A DNA stretch of 41,317 nucleotides from Bog-877 sp049518775. Its GTDB lineage: Bacteria; Chloroflexota; Dormibacteria; Aeolococcales; Bog-877. The stretch covers positions 1 through 41,317 of the forward strand of contig JBEKRL010000007.1 of assembly GCA_049518775.1 (NCBI GenBank). The letters run 5' to 3'. Below, one piece after another: positions 1-8,157 of the stretch. Within the stretch, counting starts at the first letter, position 1. The number at the start of each line of letters is the position of its first letter. A program made the position numbers and the translations under genes. The notes below the pieces were generated by a model. The model was not told where the DNA came from. It did no database searches and saw nothing but the letters and a program-made list of their open reading frames with translations.

Positions 1-1
1 G

Positions 2-1156
2 ATCCCGTCCGAGAACGTCGCCAGCCCTGCGGTGCTGGCTGCGGTGGGATCCTGGCTCACCAACAAGTACGCCGAGGGGACCCCGGGCAAGCGCTACTAC
101 GGAGGCTGCGAGTTCGTGGACCAGGTGGAGTTGCTGGCCCAGCGGCGGGCCTGCGCGCTCTTCGGGGCCGAACACGCCAACGTGCAGCCCCACTGCGGAA
201 GCTCGGCCAACATGGCGGCGTACATGGCCTTCTGCCAGCCCGGGGACACCATCTTGGGCCTGGACCTCAGCCACGGCGGGCACCTCAGCCACGGTTCCCC
301 GGTGAGCTTCAGTGGCATCGTCTACCACGCGGAGTTTTACGGAGTGGACCCGGAGACCGAGCAGCTCAACTACGACCAGGTCCGCCGCCGGGCCCAGGAG
401 GTCCGGCCCAAGGTCCTGGTGGCCGGTGCCAGCGCCTACCCCCGGACCTTCGACTTTCCCAAGCTGGCCGAGATCGCCCATGAGGTGGACGCGGTCCTGA
501 TGGTGGACATGGCCCACTTCGCCGGTCTGGTTGCCGGGGGTGCTCACCCCAGCCCAGTGCCCTTCGCGGACGTCGTCACCCTGACCACCCACAAGACCCT
601 GCGCGGCCCCTGGGGGGGGATGGTGCTGTGTCCGGAGGAGCACGCCAAGGCGATCGACAAGGCGGTCTTCCCCGGGGTGCAGGGTGGGCCGCTGATGCAC
701 GCCATCGCCGGCAAGGCGGTGGCCCTGCACGCCTGGAGCCAGCCCGAGATGCGGGACTACGCCCAGCGGGTGGTGGCCAACGCCAAGCGGCTCTCCGAGG
801 GGTTGCTCGGGGCGGGCCTGCGCCTGGTGAGCGGCGGTACCGACACCCATCTGATGCTGATCGACTTGCGTCCCCTCGGCCTGACCGGCCGCAAGGTCCA
901 GGATGTCTTCGACCGGGCCCACATCACGGTGAACCGCAACTCGATCCCCTTCGACGAGGCCAGCAAGTTCAACCCCAGCGGGATCCGGCTGGGGACCCCG
1001 GCGGTCACCACCCGGGGCATGGGGCTGGAGCAGATGGACGAGATCGCTGCGCTGATCTCGCGGACCATCCACAACCTCGGCGACGAGCAGGTGGAGCGCG
1101 AGGTGGCGGCCCGGGCCAGGGTCCTGTGTGAGGCCTTTCCGCTTCCGTACGTCTAG
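2..1156 (+). CDS. glyA: Serine hydroxymethyltransferase (5' end outside window)
   Basis: PLP enzyme interconverting serine plus tetrahydrofolate with glycine plus 5,10-methylene-THF, the main source of one-carbon units in the cytosol. The frame is open from base 2, and 384 residues are visible; GlyA is usually about 415-430 residues, so roughly 30 N-terminal residues lie upstream of the window. Family blocks read clearly: PSENVASPAV near the start, LTNKYAEGTPGKRYYGG, the HGGHLSHGSPV block, DMAHFAGLVA, and THKTLRGPWGG, whose Lys (codon 593-595) is the Schiff-base lysine. Only 12 nt separate its stop from the next gene, so it is probably cotranscribed with the wecA and murA genes. Function is certain by family; only the start is unseen. 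Confidence 0.97.
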   Translation: MPSENVASPAVLAAVGSWLTNKYAEGTPGKRYYGGCEFVDQVELLAQRRACALFGAEHANVQPHCGSSANMAAYMAFCQPGDTILGLDLSHGGHLSHGSPVSFSGIVYHAEFYGVDPETEQLNYDQVRRRAQEVRPKVLVAGASAYPRTFDFPKLAEIAHEVDAVLMVDMAHFAGLVAGGAHPSPVPFADVVTLTTHKTLRGPWGGMVLCPEEHAKAIDKAVFPGVQGGPLMHAIAGKAVALHAWSQPEMRDYAQRVVANAKRLSEGLLGAGLRLVSGGTDTHLMLIDLRPLGLTGRKVQDVFDRAHITVNRNSIPFDEASKFNPSGIRLGTPAVTTRGMGLEQMDEIAALISRTIHNLGDEQVEREVAARARVLCEAFPLPYV

Positions 1157-1168
1157 GGGGAAGGCAGC

Positions 1169-2128
1169 GTGCCCACCGCCAGCGACCCGTACCTCAGCGC
1201 CCTTCCCATCCTGCTGGTGGCGGCGGTGGTGACCGTAGTCACCGTCCCCCTGGCTCGTTGGTGCAGCTTCCGGCTGGGGGCGGTGGCCGAGCCCGGGGGC
1301 CGGCACATCCACTCCCAGCGCACCGGCAGGTTGGGGGGGCTGGCGATCATGGCCGGTTTCCTGGCGGCCATGCTGGCGTTCGGCCGGGGGGTCCAGGACT
1401 GGCTCCAGATCGTGGTGGCGCTGCTGGCCGTCACCGGACTGCTGGCCGTCGACGACATCCTGGGGCTGCCCTTCTGGACCAAGCTGGTGATCCAGGCGGT
1501 CTGCTCGCTGCTGGTGGCGGGGGCCTTCGCGATCACCATCAACTCCATCAGCCTGCCGGGCCTGGCCATTCACCTGGCCTGGGCCGCCATTCCCATCACG
1601 ATCATCTGGCTGATGGGAATGCAGAACTCGATCAACCTCTTGGACGGCGTGGACGGCCTGGCGGCTGGGGTGGTGGCGATCGTGGGCGGGGTCCTCTACC
1701 TGGCCGCGGTCAACCGACTCGGGGTGGAACCACGCCAGGGGGGGGTGATCCTGCTCTCGGCCGCCATGGTCGGCTGCTGCCTGGGCTTCCTGCTCTTCAA
1801 CTTCGCCCCGGCGAAGATCTTCATGGGCGACTCCGGCAGCCACCTCCTGGGGATGCTGGTGGGGATCATCACCGTCTTGGGGGTGGCCAAGGTGACGGTG
1901 GCGCTGGCCCTCTTCGTGCCAGTGCTGGCGCTCGCCCTCCCCATCGGCGACACCGCGTTCGCGATCTGGCGCCGCCGCCGCCAGGGGGTGGGGTTCGCCC
2001 ACGCCGATGCCCGCCACCTCCATCACCGCCTGCTGGCCCTGGGGCTCACCCAGCGGGAGACCGCGGTCACCTTCTACCTGGTGACGGCGGATCCCGACCC
2101 CGCCCAGTTGGACCGCCCCCGTGGCTGA
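1169..2128 (+). CDS. wecA: Polyprenyl-phosphate GlcNAc-1-phosphate transferase (WecA/TagO/MraY family), short C-terminus
   Basis: Integral membrane enzyme that transfers a UDP-linked HexNAc-1-phosphate to undecaprenyl phosphate, the first lipid-linked step of wall glycopolymer or polysaccharide synthesis. GTG start with a GGGGGAAGG ribosome site just upstream. Family motifs: the Asp pair LAVDDILGL (D95/D96), NLLDGVDGLAAG (156-167), IFMGDSGSH (217-225) and the cytoplasmic His cluster HADARHLHHRL (278-288). About nine hydrophobic segments are visible. The protein stops only about 30 residues after the His motif (319 aa, ending PAQLDRPRG), where TagO/WecA relatives carry one or two more helices, so the C-terminus looks truncated. 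The last bases overlap the murA start. The exact substrate (wall teichoic-like polymer, arabinogalactan-like linker or O-antigen) cannot be read from sequence. Confidence 0.9.
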   Translation: MPTASDPYLSALPILLVAAVVTVVTVPLARWCSFRLGAVAEPGGRHIHSQRTGRLGGLAIMAGFLAAMLAFGRGVQDWLQIVVALLAVTGLLAVDDILGLPFWTKLVIQAVCSLLVAGAFAITINSISLPGLAIHLAWAAIPITIIWLMGMQNSINLLDGVDGLAAGVVAIVGGVLYLAAVNRLGVEPRQGGVILLSAAMVGCCLGFLLFNFAPAKIFMGDSGSHLLGMLVGIITVLGVAKVTVALALFVPVLALALPIGDTAFAIWRRRRQGVGFAHADARHLHHRLLALGLTQRETAVTFYLVTADPDPAQLDRPRG

Positions 2129-3419
2129 GGTCATGCCGCGGGGCTCGGGGGACCGGCTCGAGATCGTGGGCCGGGCCCGGCTCCAGGGCCGGGTGACGGT
2201 GAGCGGCAGCAAGAACTCGGCGCTGCCCCAGATGACGGCCGCGCTCCTCGCCGACGGCCCGCTGCGGCTCAGCAACGTCCCTGCTATCGAGGACGTGGAG
2301 ACCATGTGCCGGCTGCTCCGCAGCCTGGGAGCCCGGGTCGATCGCTGCGACGGCGGGGTGGAGATCGACCCTCGCGGCGTCACCCGGACCGAGCCGGACA
2401 GCGAGTTGGGCCGGAGGATGCGGGCCTCACTGCTGCTGCTGGGCCCCCTGGTTGCCTCCCGTGGCGAGGCCTCGCTGCCGCTCCCCGGTGGGGACGACAT
2501 CGGGCTGCGCCGGGTGGAGCAGCACCTGGACGGTCTCCGGGCCATGGGCGCCACGGTGGTGGAGGACGAGTTCGGGATCAGGGCCTCCGCCGACCGTCTC
2601 CGCGGCGCCCACGTCCAGCTGGACATGCCGACCGTTACCGGGACGGAGAACCTCATGATGGCCGCGGCCCGGGCCGAGGGGATCACGGTCATATCCAATG
2701 CCGCGCGGGAGCCCCACGTGGCGGACCTGGCGCTGTGTCTGCGGGCGATGGGCGCGAGGATCTCCGGAGCGGGGGGCGACCGGATCGTGATCGAGGGCGT
2801 CCCCAGGCTCCACCCCTGCGAGTACCAGGTCAGGGCCGACTACATCGAGGCCGGCACCTTCGCCATGGCGGTCGCCGCCACCGGGGGGGACGTCCTGATC
2901 GACCAGATGGTGTGCAGCGACCTGGGCCAGGTGATCACCAAGCTGCTCCGGGCCAACTGCGAGGTGGAGGAGGGGGGCACCTGGCTGCGGATCTCCCGCC
3001 CCCGGGCGTTGCTGCCGGTGGACATGTCGACCTGGCCCCACCCCGGGTTCGCCACCGACCTCCAGCCCCAGTACGTGGCCCTGATGACCCAGGCGAATGG
3101 GCTCAGCGTAGTCTCCGAGTCACTCTTCGAGAACCGCTTCCAGCACGTGGAGCAGCTGCGCCAGCTGGGGGCCGAGATCAGCGTGAAGGGGCGCAGCGCC
3201 ATGATCCGGGGCGGGGCCCCGCTCCACGGCGCCGAGCTCGGCATCAGCGACATCCGCTCGGGCGCGGCGCTGGTGATCGGGGGGCTCTGCGCGACCGGCA
3301 CCACCTGGCTCACCAACGTGCATCACCTCGACCGTGGCTATGAGGACCTGGTCGGGAAGCTGGCAGGACTGGGCGCCACCCTTCGTCGCCACTCCCCCGA
3401 GTCCAGTCCGGGAGCCTGA
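2121..3419 (+). CDS. murA: UDP-GlcNAc 1-carboxyvinyltransferase with Asp at the catalytic Cys position
   Basis: First committed cytosolic step of peptidoglycan synthesis: transfers enolpyruvate from PEP to UDP-GlcNAc. It is 432 aa from GTG 2121, which overlaps wecA by 8 nt; ATG 2133 is an equally good alternative start. The EPSP-synthase fold motifs are present: SGSKNSALP near the N-terminus (K31/N32 match the catalytic Lys-Asn), R130 in the loop, NAAREPHVADLA, the TDLQPQ block, and DIRSGAALVIGG with HLDRGYEDL near the end. The mobile loop reads LPGGDDIG, so residue 125 (codon 2493-2495) is Asp where E. coli MurA has Cys115. Asp enzymes of this kind (for example in Mycobacterium and Chlamydia) are active but not alkylated by fosfomycin. 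Its place after wecA fits a cell-wall operon. Confidence 0.96.
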   Translation: MAEVMPRGSGDRLEIVGRARLQGRVTVSGSKNSALPQMTAALLADGPLRLSNVPAIEDVETMCRLLRSLGARVDRCDGGVEIDPRGVTRTEPDSELGRRMRASLLLLGPLVASRGEASLPLPGGDDIGLRRVEQHLDGLRAMGATVVEDEFGIRASADRLRGAHVQLDMPTVTGTENLMMAAARAEGITVISNAAREPHVADLALCLRAMGARISGAGGDRIVIEGVPRLHPCEYQVRADYIEAGTFAMAVAATGGDVLIDQMVCSDLGQVITKLLRANCEVEEGGTWLRISRPRALLPVDMSTWPHPGFATDLQPQYVALMTQANGLSVVSESLFENRFQHVEQLRQLGAEISVKGRSAMIRGGAPLHGAELGISDIRSGAALVIGGLCATGTTWLTNVHHLDRGYEDLVGKLAGLGATLRRHSPESSPGA

Positions 3420-3425
3420 CCCGAG

Positions 3426-4265
3426 GTGGCCGCCCGCCGGTTCGGGGTCGAGCTATCCCCGGACCACGTTGCGGCCTGGGCCAGGGGCGATGGCCTGGTG
3501 GTGGAGGAACCGGCGGTTCTGGCCCGGCAGCGGGGGAGCGGTCGCGCGCTGGCCTTCGGGGCCGCCGCCCTGGAGCTGGCCTCCGGACGGCCCCGGGACG
3601 TGGAGCTCAGCTGGCCGCTGGGGACCGAGGAGCTCATCGATGCTGGGGCCGCCCAGCAGCTGCTGCGCCAGCTGATCCTCAGGGTGGTGGGCCGGCTGGT
3701 CTTCTCCCGTCATGAGCTGATGCTGGGGGTCTCGGCGGAGCTCTCCGCGACGGGGCGCCGCTCGTTGCTGGAGGTGGCCCTGGCCTCCGGCGCCCGGATG
3801 GCCCACATCATCGACCTGCCCTTGGCGGCGGCCCTCGGAGCCGGCCTCCCGATCGCCTCCTGGACCCCGATCCCGATCCTCTTCCTGGTGCCCCAGGCAG
3901 CCCAGGCGGCGATCGTCACCCACGAGGGGCTGCTGGCCCACGGCGCGACCCACCCCCCGGAGGGGGACCTGGGCCGGCTCGCCCAGTCCTGGGAGAGCGA
4001 GGCTGGGCTGGCGGAGATCGTCGAGCTGGTGTCGGGACTGGTCCACGAGCTGTCCTCGCGGCTCCAGCTGCAGGCCCGGGACGCCGGGCTCGCCATCGCC
4101 GGAAGGGGGGTGACCCTGGCCCTGGTGGGCGAGCGGCTGGCGGAGGCGACCGGCCTCAGCTCCCACCTGCTGCCCGACCCCAACCACTGCGTCGCCAAGG
4201 GGGCCGAGCTGGCCCTCGAGCGGATCGAGGCGCTGGGGAGCAGGGGGTTGCTCTACTTGCGCTGA
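3426..4265 (+). CDS. Degenerate MreB-like (pseudo-actin) protein
   Basis: Reading residue by residue, the first 175 residues follow MreB/Mbl: VEEPAVLA matches the NEPS block, then ALAFGAAALELASGR, LRQLI, and RRSLLEVALASGARMAHII followed by LPLAAALGAGLPI, which match the conserved core of subdomain IB/IA. The nucleotide-binding motifs are lost: the phosphate-1 DLGT position is ELSP (residues 9-12), and phosphate-2 DIGGGT is LVPQAA (154-159). The region between about 176 and 225 is much shorter than MreB subdomains IIA/IIB, and the TGGGALLRG adenosine loop is reduced to LALVGERLAE. Length is 279 aa against about 340 for MreB. GTG start 6 nt after murA, so it is likely cotranscribed. I infer a non-ATP-binding scaffold or regulator at the wall synthesis site; a decaying gene is possible, but the frame is fully open. 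Confidence 0.72.
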   Translation: MAARRFGVELSPDHVAAWARGDGLVVEEPAVLARQRGSGRALAFGAAALELASGRPRDVELSWPLGTEELIDAGAAQQLLRQLILRVVGRLVFSRHELMLGVSAELSATGRRSLLEVALASGARMAHIIDLPLAAALGAGLPIASWTPIPILFLVPQAAQAAIVTHEGLLAHGATHPPEGDLGRLAQSWESEAGLAEIVELVSGLVHELSSRLQLQARDAGLAIAGRGVTLALVGERLAEATGLSSHLLPDPNHCVAKGAELALERIEALGSRGLLYLR

Positions 4266-4282
4266 GCCGGGGCGGGGGCCCA

Positions 4283-4307
4283 AAATCCGAGCTATGCACT
4301 CGGATTT
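4283..4307. promoter_or_regulatory. 9-bp inverted repeat ahead of iron ABC operon (operator or terminator)
   Basis: Perfect dyad AAATCCGAG (4283-4291), 7-nt spacer, CTCGGATTT (4299-4307), located 17 nt after the MreB-like stop and about 130 nt before the substrate-binding protein start. There is no run of T after it, so a classical intrinsic terminator is not obvious. The A/T-flanked symmetric form is also compatible with a regulator-binding site. It does not match the DtxR/IdeR or Fur consensus as I know them. The remaining bases to 4434 show no clear promoter. Confidence 0.5.
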
Positions 4308-4434
4308 AGCTGGCTGGGGCGGCAGTGGGTGAGGTAGGACGAAGGGTGACCCTGGCCCGGACCGGCGGGCGCTGCGCCAGGCCAAGGGCACGGCGGGTCC
4401 CCGAAGGTCTCACTCCGGCCCGTGGGGCGGACCG

Positions 4435-5490
4435 GTGCCGGGCCTGAGGACGAGCGCAGCTCGGGCCGGGTGCGGAAAGCTGGCCGGGCTCGCAGCCACA
4501 TCGATTCTGGCGGTGTCCCTCTGCGGCTGCGGCGGCTCCTCCGCTGCGTCCCGTCCCAGCCTCATCCTCTACAACGGGCAGCACCCCCAGACCACCGAGG
4601 CGCTGGTGGCCGGCTTCGAGAGGGCCACCGGGATCCAGGTGGAGGTCCGCTCCAACGATGAGGACGTGCTGGCCGACCAGCTGGTGGAGGAGGGGAGTTC
4701 GTCGCCGGCCGACATCCTATATACGGAGAACTCCCCGGCTCTGGAGTACCTCCAGCGGAGAGGAATGCTGGCCCACCTCCCCGAGTCGATCCTGGGCCGG
4801 GTCGAGTCCCGGTACGACTCCCCGGTGGGCGACTGGGTGGGGGTCTCGGCGCGGGTCAGCGTGATGGTCTACAACACCCGCCTGCTGAGGCCGGCCCAGC
4901 TGCCCGCCTCGGTGATGCAGCTGGCCGAGCCCCGCTGGAGGGGGCTGCTGGCGCTCGCCCCCGGGGAGACCGACTTCCAGCCGATCGTGACCTCGATCGC
5001 CCGACGCTACGGCAGGCCGGCGGCGGTCGCCTGGTTGAAGGCGATCAAAAGCAACGCCGGGCAGCAGGTCTACCCCGACAACGAGACCATCACCTCCGCG
5101 GTGAACTCGGGCCAGGCCGAGATCGGGATCATCAACCACTACTACTGGTACCGGCTCACGGCCGAGGTGGGGGCCGCCCAGATCCACTCGGCGATCGCCT
5201 ACTTCGCCCCCCGCGACGCCGGCTACGTCATCGACGTCTCGGGGGCTGCGGTCCTCAGGTCCGCCCGCCACCGGGCCGCCGCCGAGAGGTTCCTCGAGTT
5301 CCTGGTCGGCCGCCGGGGGCAGGAGATCCTCGCCCACGGTGACAGCTTCGAGTACCCGCTCGGCTCGGGGGTGGTGACCGCCCAGCCGCTCCGGCCGTTC
5401 TCCGACCTCGAGCCGGCACAGCTGACCATCGCCGACCTCGGCGACGGAGCCGAGGCGGTCGCTCTGCTGCACTTGGCCCAGCTGCTCTAG
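4435..5490 (+). CDS. Fe(III)-type ABC transporter substrate-binding lipoprotein (FbpA-like)
   Basis: Extracytoplasmic binding protein that captures its ligand and delivers it to the adjacent permease. It is 351 aa with a GTG start. A hydrophobic signal (residues 16-29) ends in LCGC, so Cys32 is the probable lipidated residue. The mature protein begins with SLILYNGQHPQTTEAL, followed by EDVLADQL and PADILYTENSPALEYL, typical of extracellular solute-binding family 1 and thiamine/iron members. The hinge block NHYYWYRL (235-241) matches the tyrosine pair that coordinates ferric iron in hFbpA-type proteins. The next gene starts 7 nt downstream, so the three transporter genes are one operon. Iron is the best substrate guess; a related ferric-chelate or 2-aminoethylphosphonate ligand cannot be excluded. 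Confidence 0.87.
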   Translation: MPGLRTSAARAGCGKLAGLAATSILAVSLCGCGGSSAASRPSLILYNGQHPQTTEALVAGFERATGIQVEVRSNDEDVLADQLVEEGSSSPADILYTENSPALEYLQRRGMLAHLPESILGRVESRYDSPVGDWVGVSARVSVMVYNTRLLRPAQLPASVMQLAEPRWRGLLALAPGETDFQPIVTSIARRYGRPAAVAWLKAIKSNAGQQVYPDNETITSAVNSGQAEIGIINHYYWYRLTAEVGAAQIHSAIAYFAPRDAGYVIDVSGAAVLRSARHRAAAERFLEFLVGRRGQEILAHGDSFEYPLGSGVVTAQPLRPFSDLEPAQLTIADLGDGAEAVALLHLAQLL

Positions 5491-5497
5491 AGACGGG

Positions 5498-7096
5498 ATG
5501 AGAAGCGCCGCGATGTCCACCCTCGCCCCCGCCCTGGCCGGCCCGGCGCCACTCCGGCGCCGGCGCCCGCCGCTGGCGCTGGGGCTGGCCAGCTGCCTGG
5601 TGGCGCTGCTGCTGCTGCTGCCGCTGGCCTTCCTCCTGCTGGAGGCGCGGCAGGTGGGCTGGGGCCAGCTCTCCGCGCTGCTCTTCCGCCAGCTCACCGC
5701 CAGCCTGCTGTGGAACATGGTCCGGCTGGCGGCGGTGGTCACCGTGGCCGCCGCGGCGATCGGGACCCTGGCCGCCTTCCTCGTGGAGCGGACCGATCTT
5801 CCCGGCCGCCGGGTGCTGGGCCCGCTGCTGCTGCTGCCCCTGGCGGTCCCCGACTTCGTGATCGCCTTCGGCTGGATCTCGGTGGCGCCGGCGGTGCGCG
5901 GCTACTGGGGCGCGGTGCTGGTGATGACCATGGGGCTCTATCCGCTGGTGTACCTCCCGGTGGCGGCCAGCCTGAGGGGCGCCGACCCCAGCCAGGAGGA
6001 GACCGCCCGAACCTTGGGTCAGGGGCCGTGGCGCACTTTCTGGCATGTCACCCTGCGCCGGGCCCGCCCCACCATCCTGGCCGGTTGCCTGCTGGTCTCC
6101 CTGGCGCTCCTGGCCGAGTACGGTGCCTTCGAGATCCTCGGCTACCAGACCTTCACCACCGAGATCTTCACCGAGTTCCAGGTGGGCTTCAACGCCCCTG
6201 CCGCCTGTGCCCTCGCGCTGGTGGTGGTGCTGATCGGGCTGGCCGTGCTGGTGGCGGAGGGGGCACTGCCCGAGCGCGGTCGGGTGGGCGGGGCGGGGCG
6301 CGCTCCCGGCCGGCCCCAGGCGCGCCACCATCTCGGCGCCTGGCGCTGGCCGCTGCTGGGGGCGGCGGGAGCGCTGATCGGGGTCTCGCTGGGGGTGCCG
6401 ATCGGGGTGATCGCGTTCTGGATGCTCCAGGGCGGGCGTTCGACCCTCCCCGCTTCCGCCACCGTGGCCAGCGCCGCCGGGCACACCATCGCCTACAGTG
6501 CCGCCGCTGCCGCCATCGCGGTGCTGATGGCGCTGCCGGTCGCACTGCTGGCGATCCGTCACCCCAGCCCTTCGGTCCGGCTTCTGGAGCGGAGCACCTA
6601 CATCGTCCAGGGCCTGCCCGGGCTGGTGATCGCGCTGGCCCTGGTCTTCTTCGCCCTCCACTACCTGCCCTCCGTCTACCAGACCAGCTCGCTGCTGATC
6701 GGGGCCTACGCCATGCTCTTCTTCCCCCTCGCCTACGTGGCGATTCGGGCCTCGGTGCTGCAGGCCCCGGTGGGCCTGGAGGAGGTGGCCCGCTCGCTGG
6801 GTCGACGGCCCCTCGCGGTGCAACTCCGGGTCACCCTGCCCCTGGTGGCCCCCGGCCTGGCGGCCGCCTTCTGCCTGGTCTTCATCTCGGCGGTGACCGA
6901 GCTGACCGCCACCCTGATCCTGGTCCCCACGGGTGTCCAGACCCTGGCCACCCAGTTCTGGGCCTACACCGGCAACGTGTCCTACGGCGCGGCGGCCCCG
7001 TACGCCGCGGCCATGGTTGCCATCTCGATCGTCCCCGCCGTCCTCCTTGGCCGCTGGTTCGACCGGCGCGACCTCCGGCGCGGCCGGCCCGCATGA
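5498..7096 (+). CDS. Fe(III)-type ABC transporter permease, fused double domain (FbpB-like)
   Basis: Inner-membrane channel of the importer. It is 532 aa with about twelve hydrophobic helices arranged as two tandem binding-protein-dependent permease domains, the usual fused form of FbpB/SfuB. Each half carries an EAA-type coupling loop: EETARTLGQGPWRTFWHVTL in the first half and GLEEVARSLGRRPLAVQL in the second, which contact the ATPase. The start could be ATG 5498 or ATG 5513; the first gives a short polar N-terminus. Its stop overlaps the ATPase start (ATGA at 7093-7096), so the two are translationally coupled. Confidence 0.9.
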   Translation: MRSAAMSTLAPALAGPAPLRRRRPPLALGLASCLVALLLLLPLAFLLLEARQVGWGQLSALLFRQLTASLLWNMVRLAAVVTVAAAAIGTLAAFLVERTDLPGRRVLGPLLLLPLAVPDFVIAFGWISVAPAVRGYWGAVLVMTMGLYPLVYLPVAASLRGADPSQEETARTLGQGPWRTFWHVTLRRARPTILAGCLLVSLALLAEYGAFEILGYQTFTTEIFTEFQVGFNAPAACALALVVVLIGLAVLVAEGALPERGRVGGAGRAPGRPQARHHLGAWRWPLLGAAGALIGVSLGVPIGVIAFWMLQGGRSTLPASATVASAAGHTIAYSAAAAAIAVLMALPVALLAIRHPSPSVRLLERSTYIVQGLPGLVIALALVFFALHYLPSVYQTSSLLIGAYAMLFFPLAYVAIRASVLQAPVGLEEVARSLGRRPLAVQLRVTLPLVAPGLAAAFCLVFISAVTELTATLILVPTGVQTLATQFWAYTGNVSYGAAAPYAAAMVAISIVPAVLLGRWFDRRDLRRGRPA

Positions 7097-8145
7097 GCGC
7101 GATCAGCATCTCCGACCTCCACAAGTCCTTCCGGGAGGGTCCGGTGCTGCAGGGGCTGGAGCTTGCGGTCGGGAAGGGCTCTCTGACTGCGATCCTGGGG
7201 CGGTCGGGGAGCGGCAAGACCACCCTGCTGCGGCTGATCGCCGGCTTGGAGCGGGCCGACCGGGGACGGATCAGCCTCGCCGGGCAGGTCGTCGACGACG
7301 GTCCCCGCTGCGTCAGGCCCGAGGCCCGCCGGGTCGGCTACGTGCCCCAGGATGGCGCGCTGTTCCCCCATCTCACGGTGGAGCAGAACATTGGCTTCGG
7401 CGTCAGCCGGGCGGGGCGCCGGGCCGGCAGGCTGGAGTCGCTGATCCGCATGGTGGGCATGGCGGGACTGGGCGGCCGCTACCCCCACCAGCTCTCGGGG
7501 GGCCAGCAGCAGCGGGTGGCCCTGGCCCGGGCCCTGGCCATAGACCCCCAGCTGCTGCTGCTCGACGAGCCCTTCTCGGCACTGGACCCCGCCCTGCGGG
7601 CCGCCGTGCGCGAGGAGGTGGGAGCGATCCTGGCCGCCACCGGGATCACCACCTTGCTGGTGACCCACGACCAGGAGGAGGCGCTCTCGGTGGCCGACCA
7701 GGTGGCGGTCCTGAGGGGCGGCCGAGTGGTTCAGCTGGGAAGCCCGGAGCAGCTCTACGGTGACCCCGTCGACCTGGAGATGGCCAGGTTCCTGGGTCAG
7801 GCCAACCTGGTCGACGGGATGGTCGAAGGCGGGGTGGCCCACACCCCGCTAGGCCCGATGAGGTTGCGCTGGCCCCGGCAGGCGGCGGACCACCTGTCCG
7901 GCCCGGCGATCGTGCTGGTCCGGCCCGAGCAGATCACCATTGCGGCCGGCGGCTCAGCGGGGGCGCCCGGCAGGATCGTTCACACCCAGTTCCACGGCCA
8001 CGACTCCGTGGTGGTGGTGGCCAGCCAGCTGCCCCAGCTGCCCCGCATCATCCGAGTCCGGATCTGGGGTGCCTCCGGATGGGGACGGGACGCGGCGGTG
8101 ACCCTCTCGGCCAGCGGCGAGGCCCAGGCCTGGCCCAGGCCCTGA
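7093..8145 (+). CDS. Fe(III)-type ABC transporter ATP-binding protein (FbpC-like, with TOBE domain)
   Basis: Cytoplasmic ATPase that drives the importer. ATG 7093 overlaps the permease stop; 350 aa. All ABC motifs are intact: Walker A GRSGSGKT (36-43), Q-loop VGYVPQD, signature LSGGQQQRVALARAL, Walker B LLLLDEP and H-loop LVTHDQEEAL. The DGALFPHLTVEQNIGFG stretch is typical of the FbpC/PotA/CysA group. Residues after about 240 form a TOBE-like domain (VLVRPEQITIA), where ligand or regulator sensing occurs in relatives. It ends 12 nt from the 3' end of the convergent glycosyltransferase gene; I see no terminator between them. Confidence 0.93.
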   Translation: MSAISISDLHKSFREGPVLQGLELAVGKGSLTAILGRSGSGKTTLLRLIAGLERADRGRISLAGQVVDDGPRCVRPEARRVGYVPQDGALFPHLTVEQNIGFGVSRAGRRAGRLESLIRMVGMAGLGGRYPHQLSGGQQQRVALARALAIDPQLLLLDEPFSALDPALRAAVREEVGAILAATGITTLLVTHDQEEALSVADQVAVLRGGRVVQLGSPEQLYGDPVDLEMARFLGQANLVDGMVEGGVAHTPLGPMRLRWPRQAADHLSGPAIVLVRPEQITIAAGGSAGAPGRIVHTQFHGHDSVVVVASQLPQLPRIIRVRIWGASGWGRDAAVTLSASGEAQAWPRP

Positions 8146-8157
8146 CCGCGCCGGCTC

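Noticed and set aside
4283..4307. DtxR/IdeR iron box
   Set aside because: The dyad does not match the known consensus; it is kept only as an unassigned dyad.
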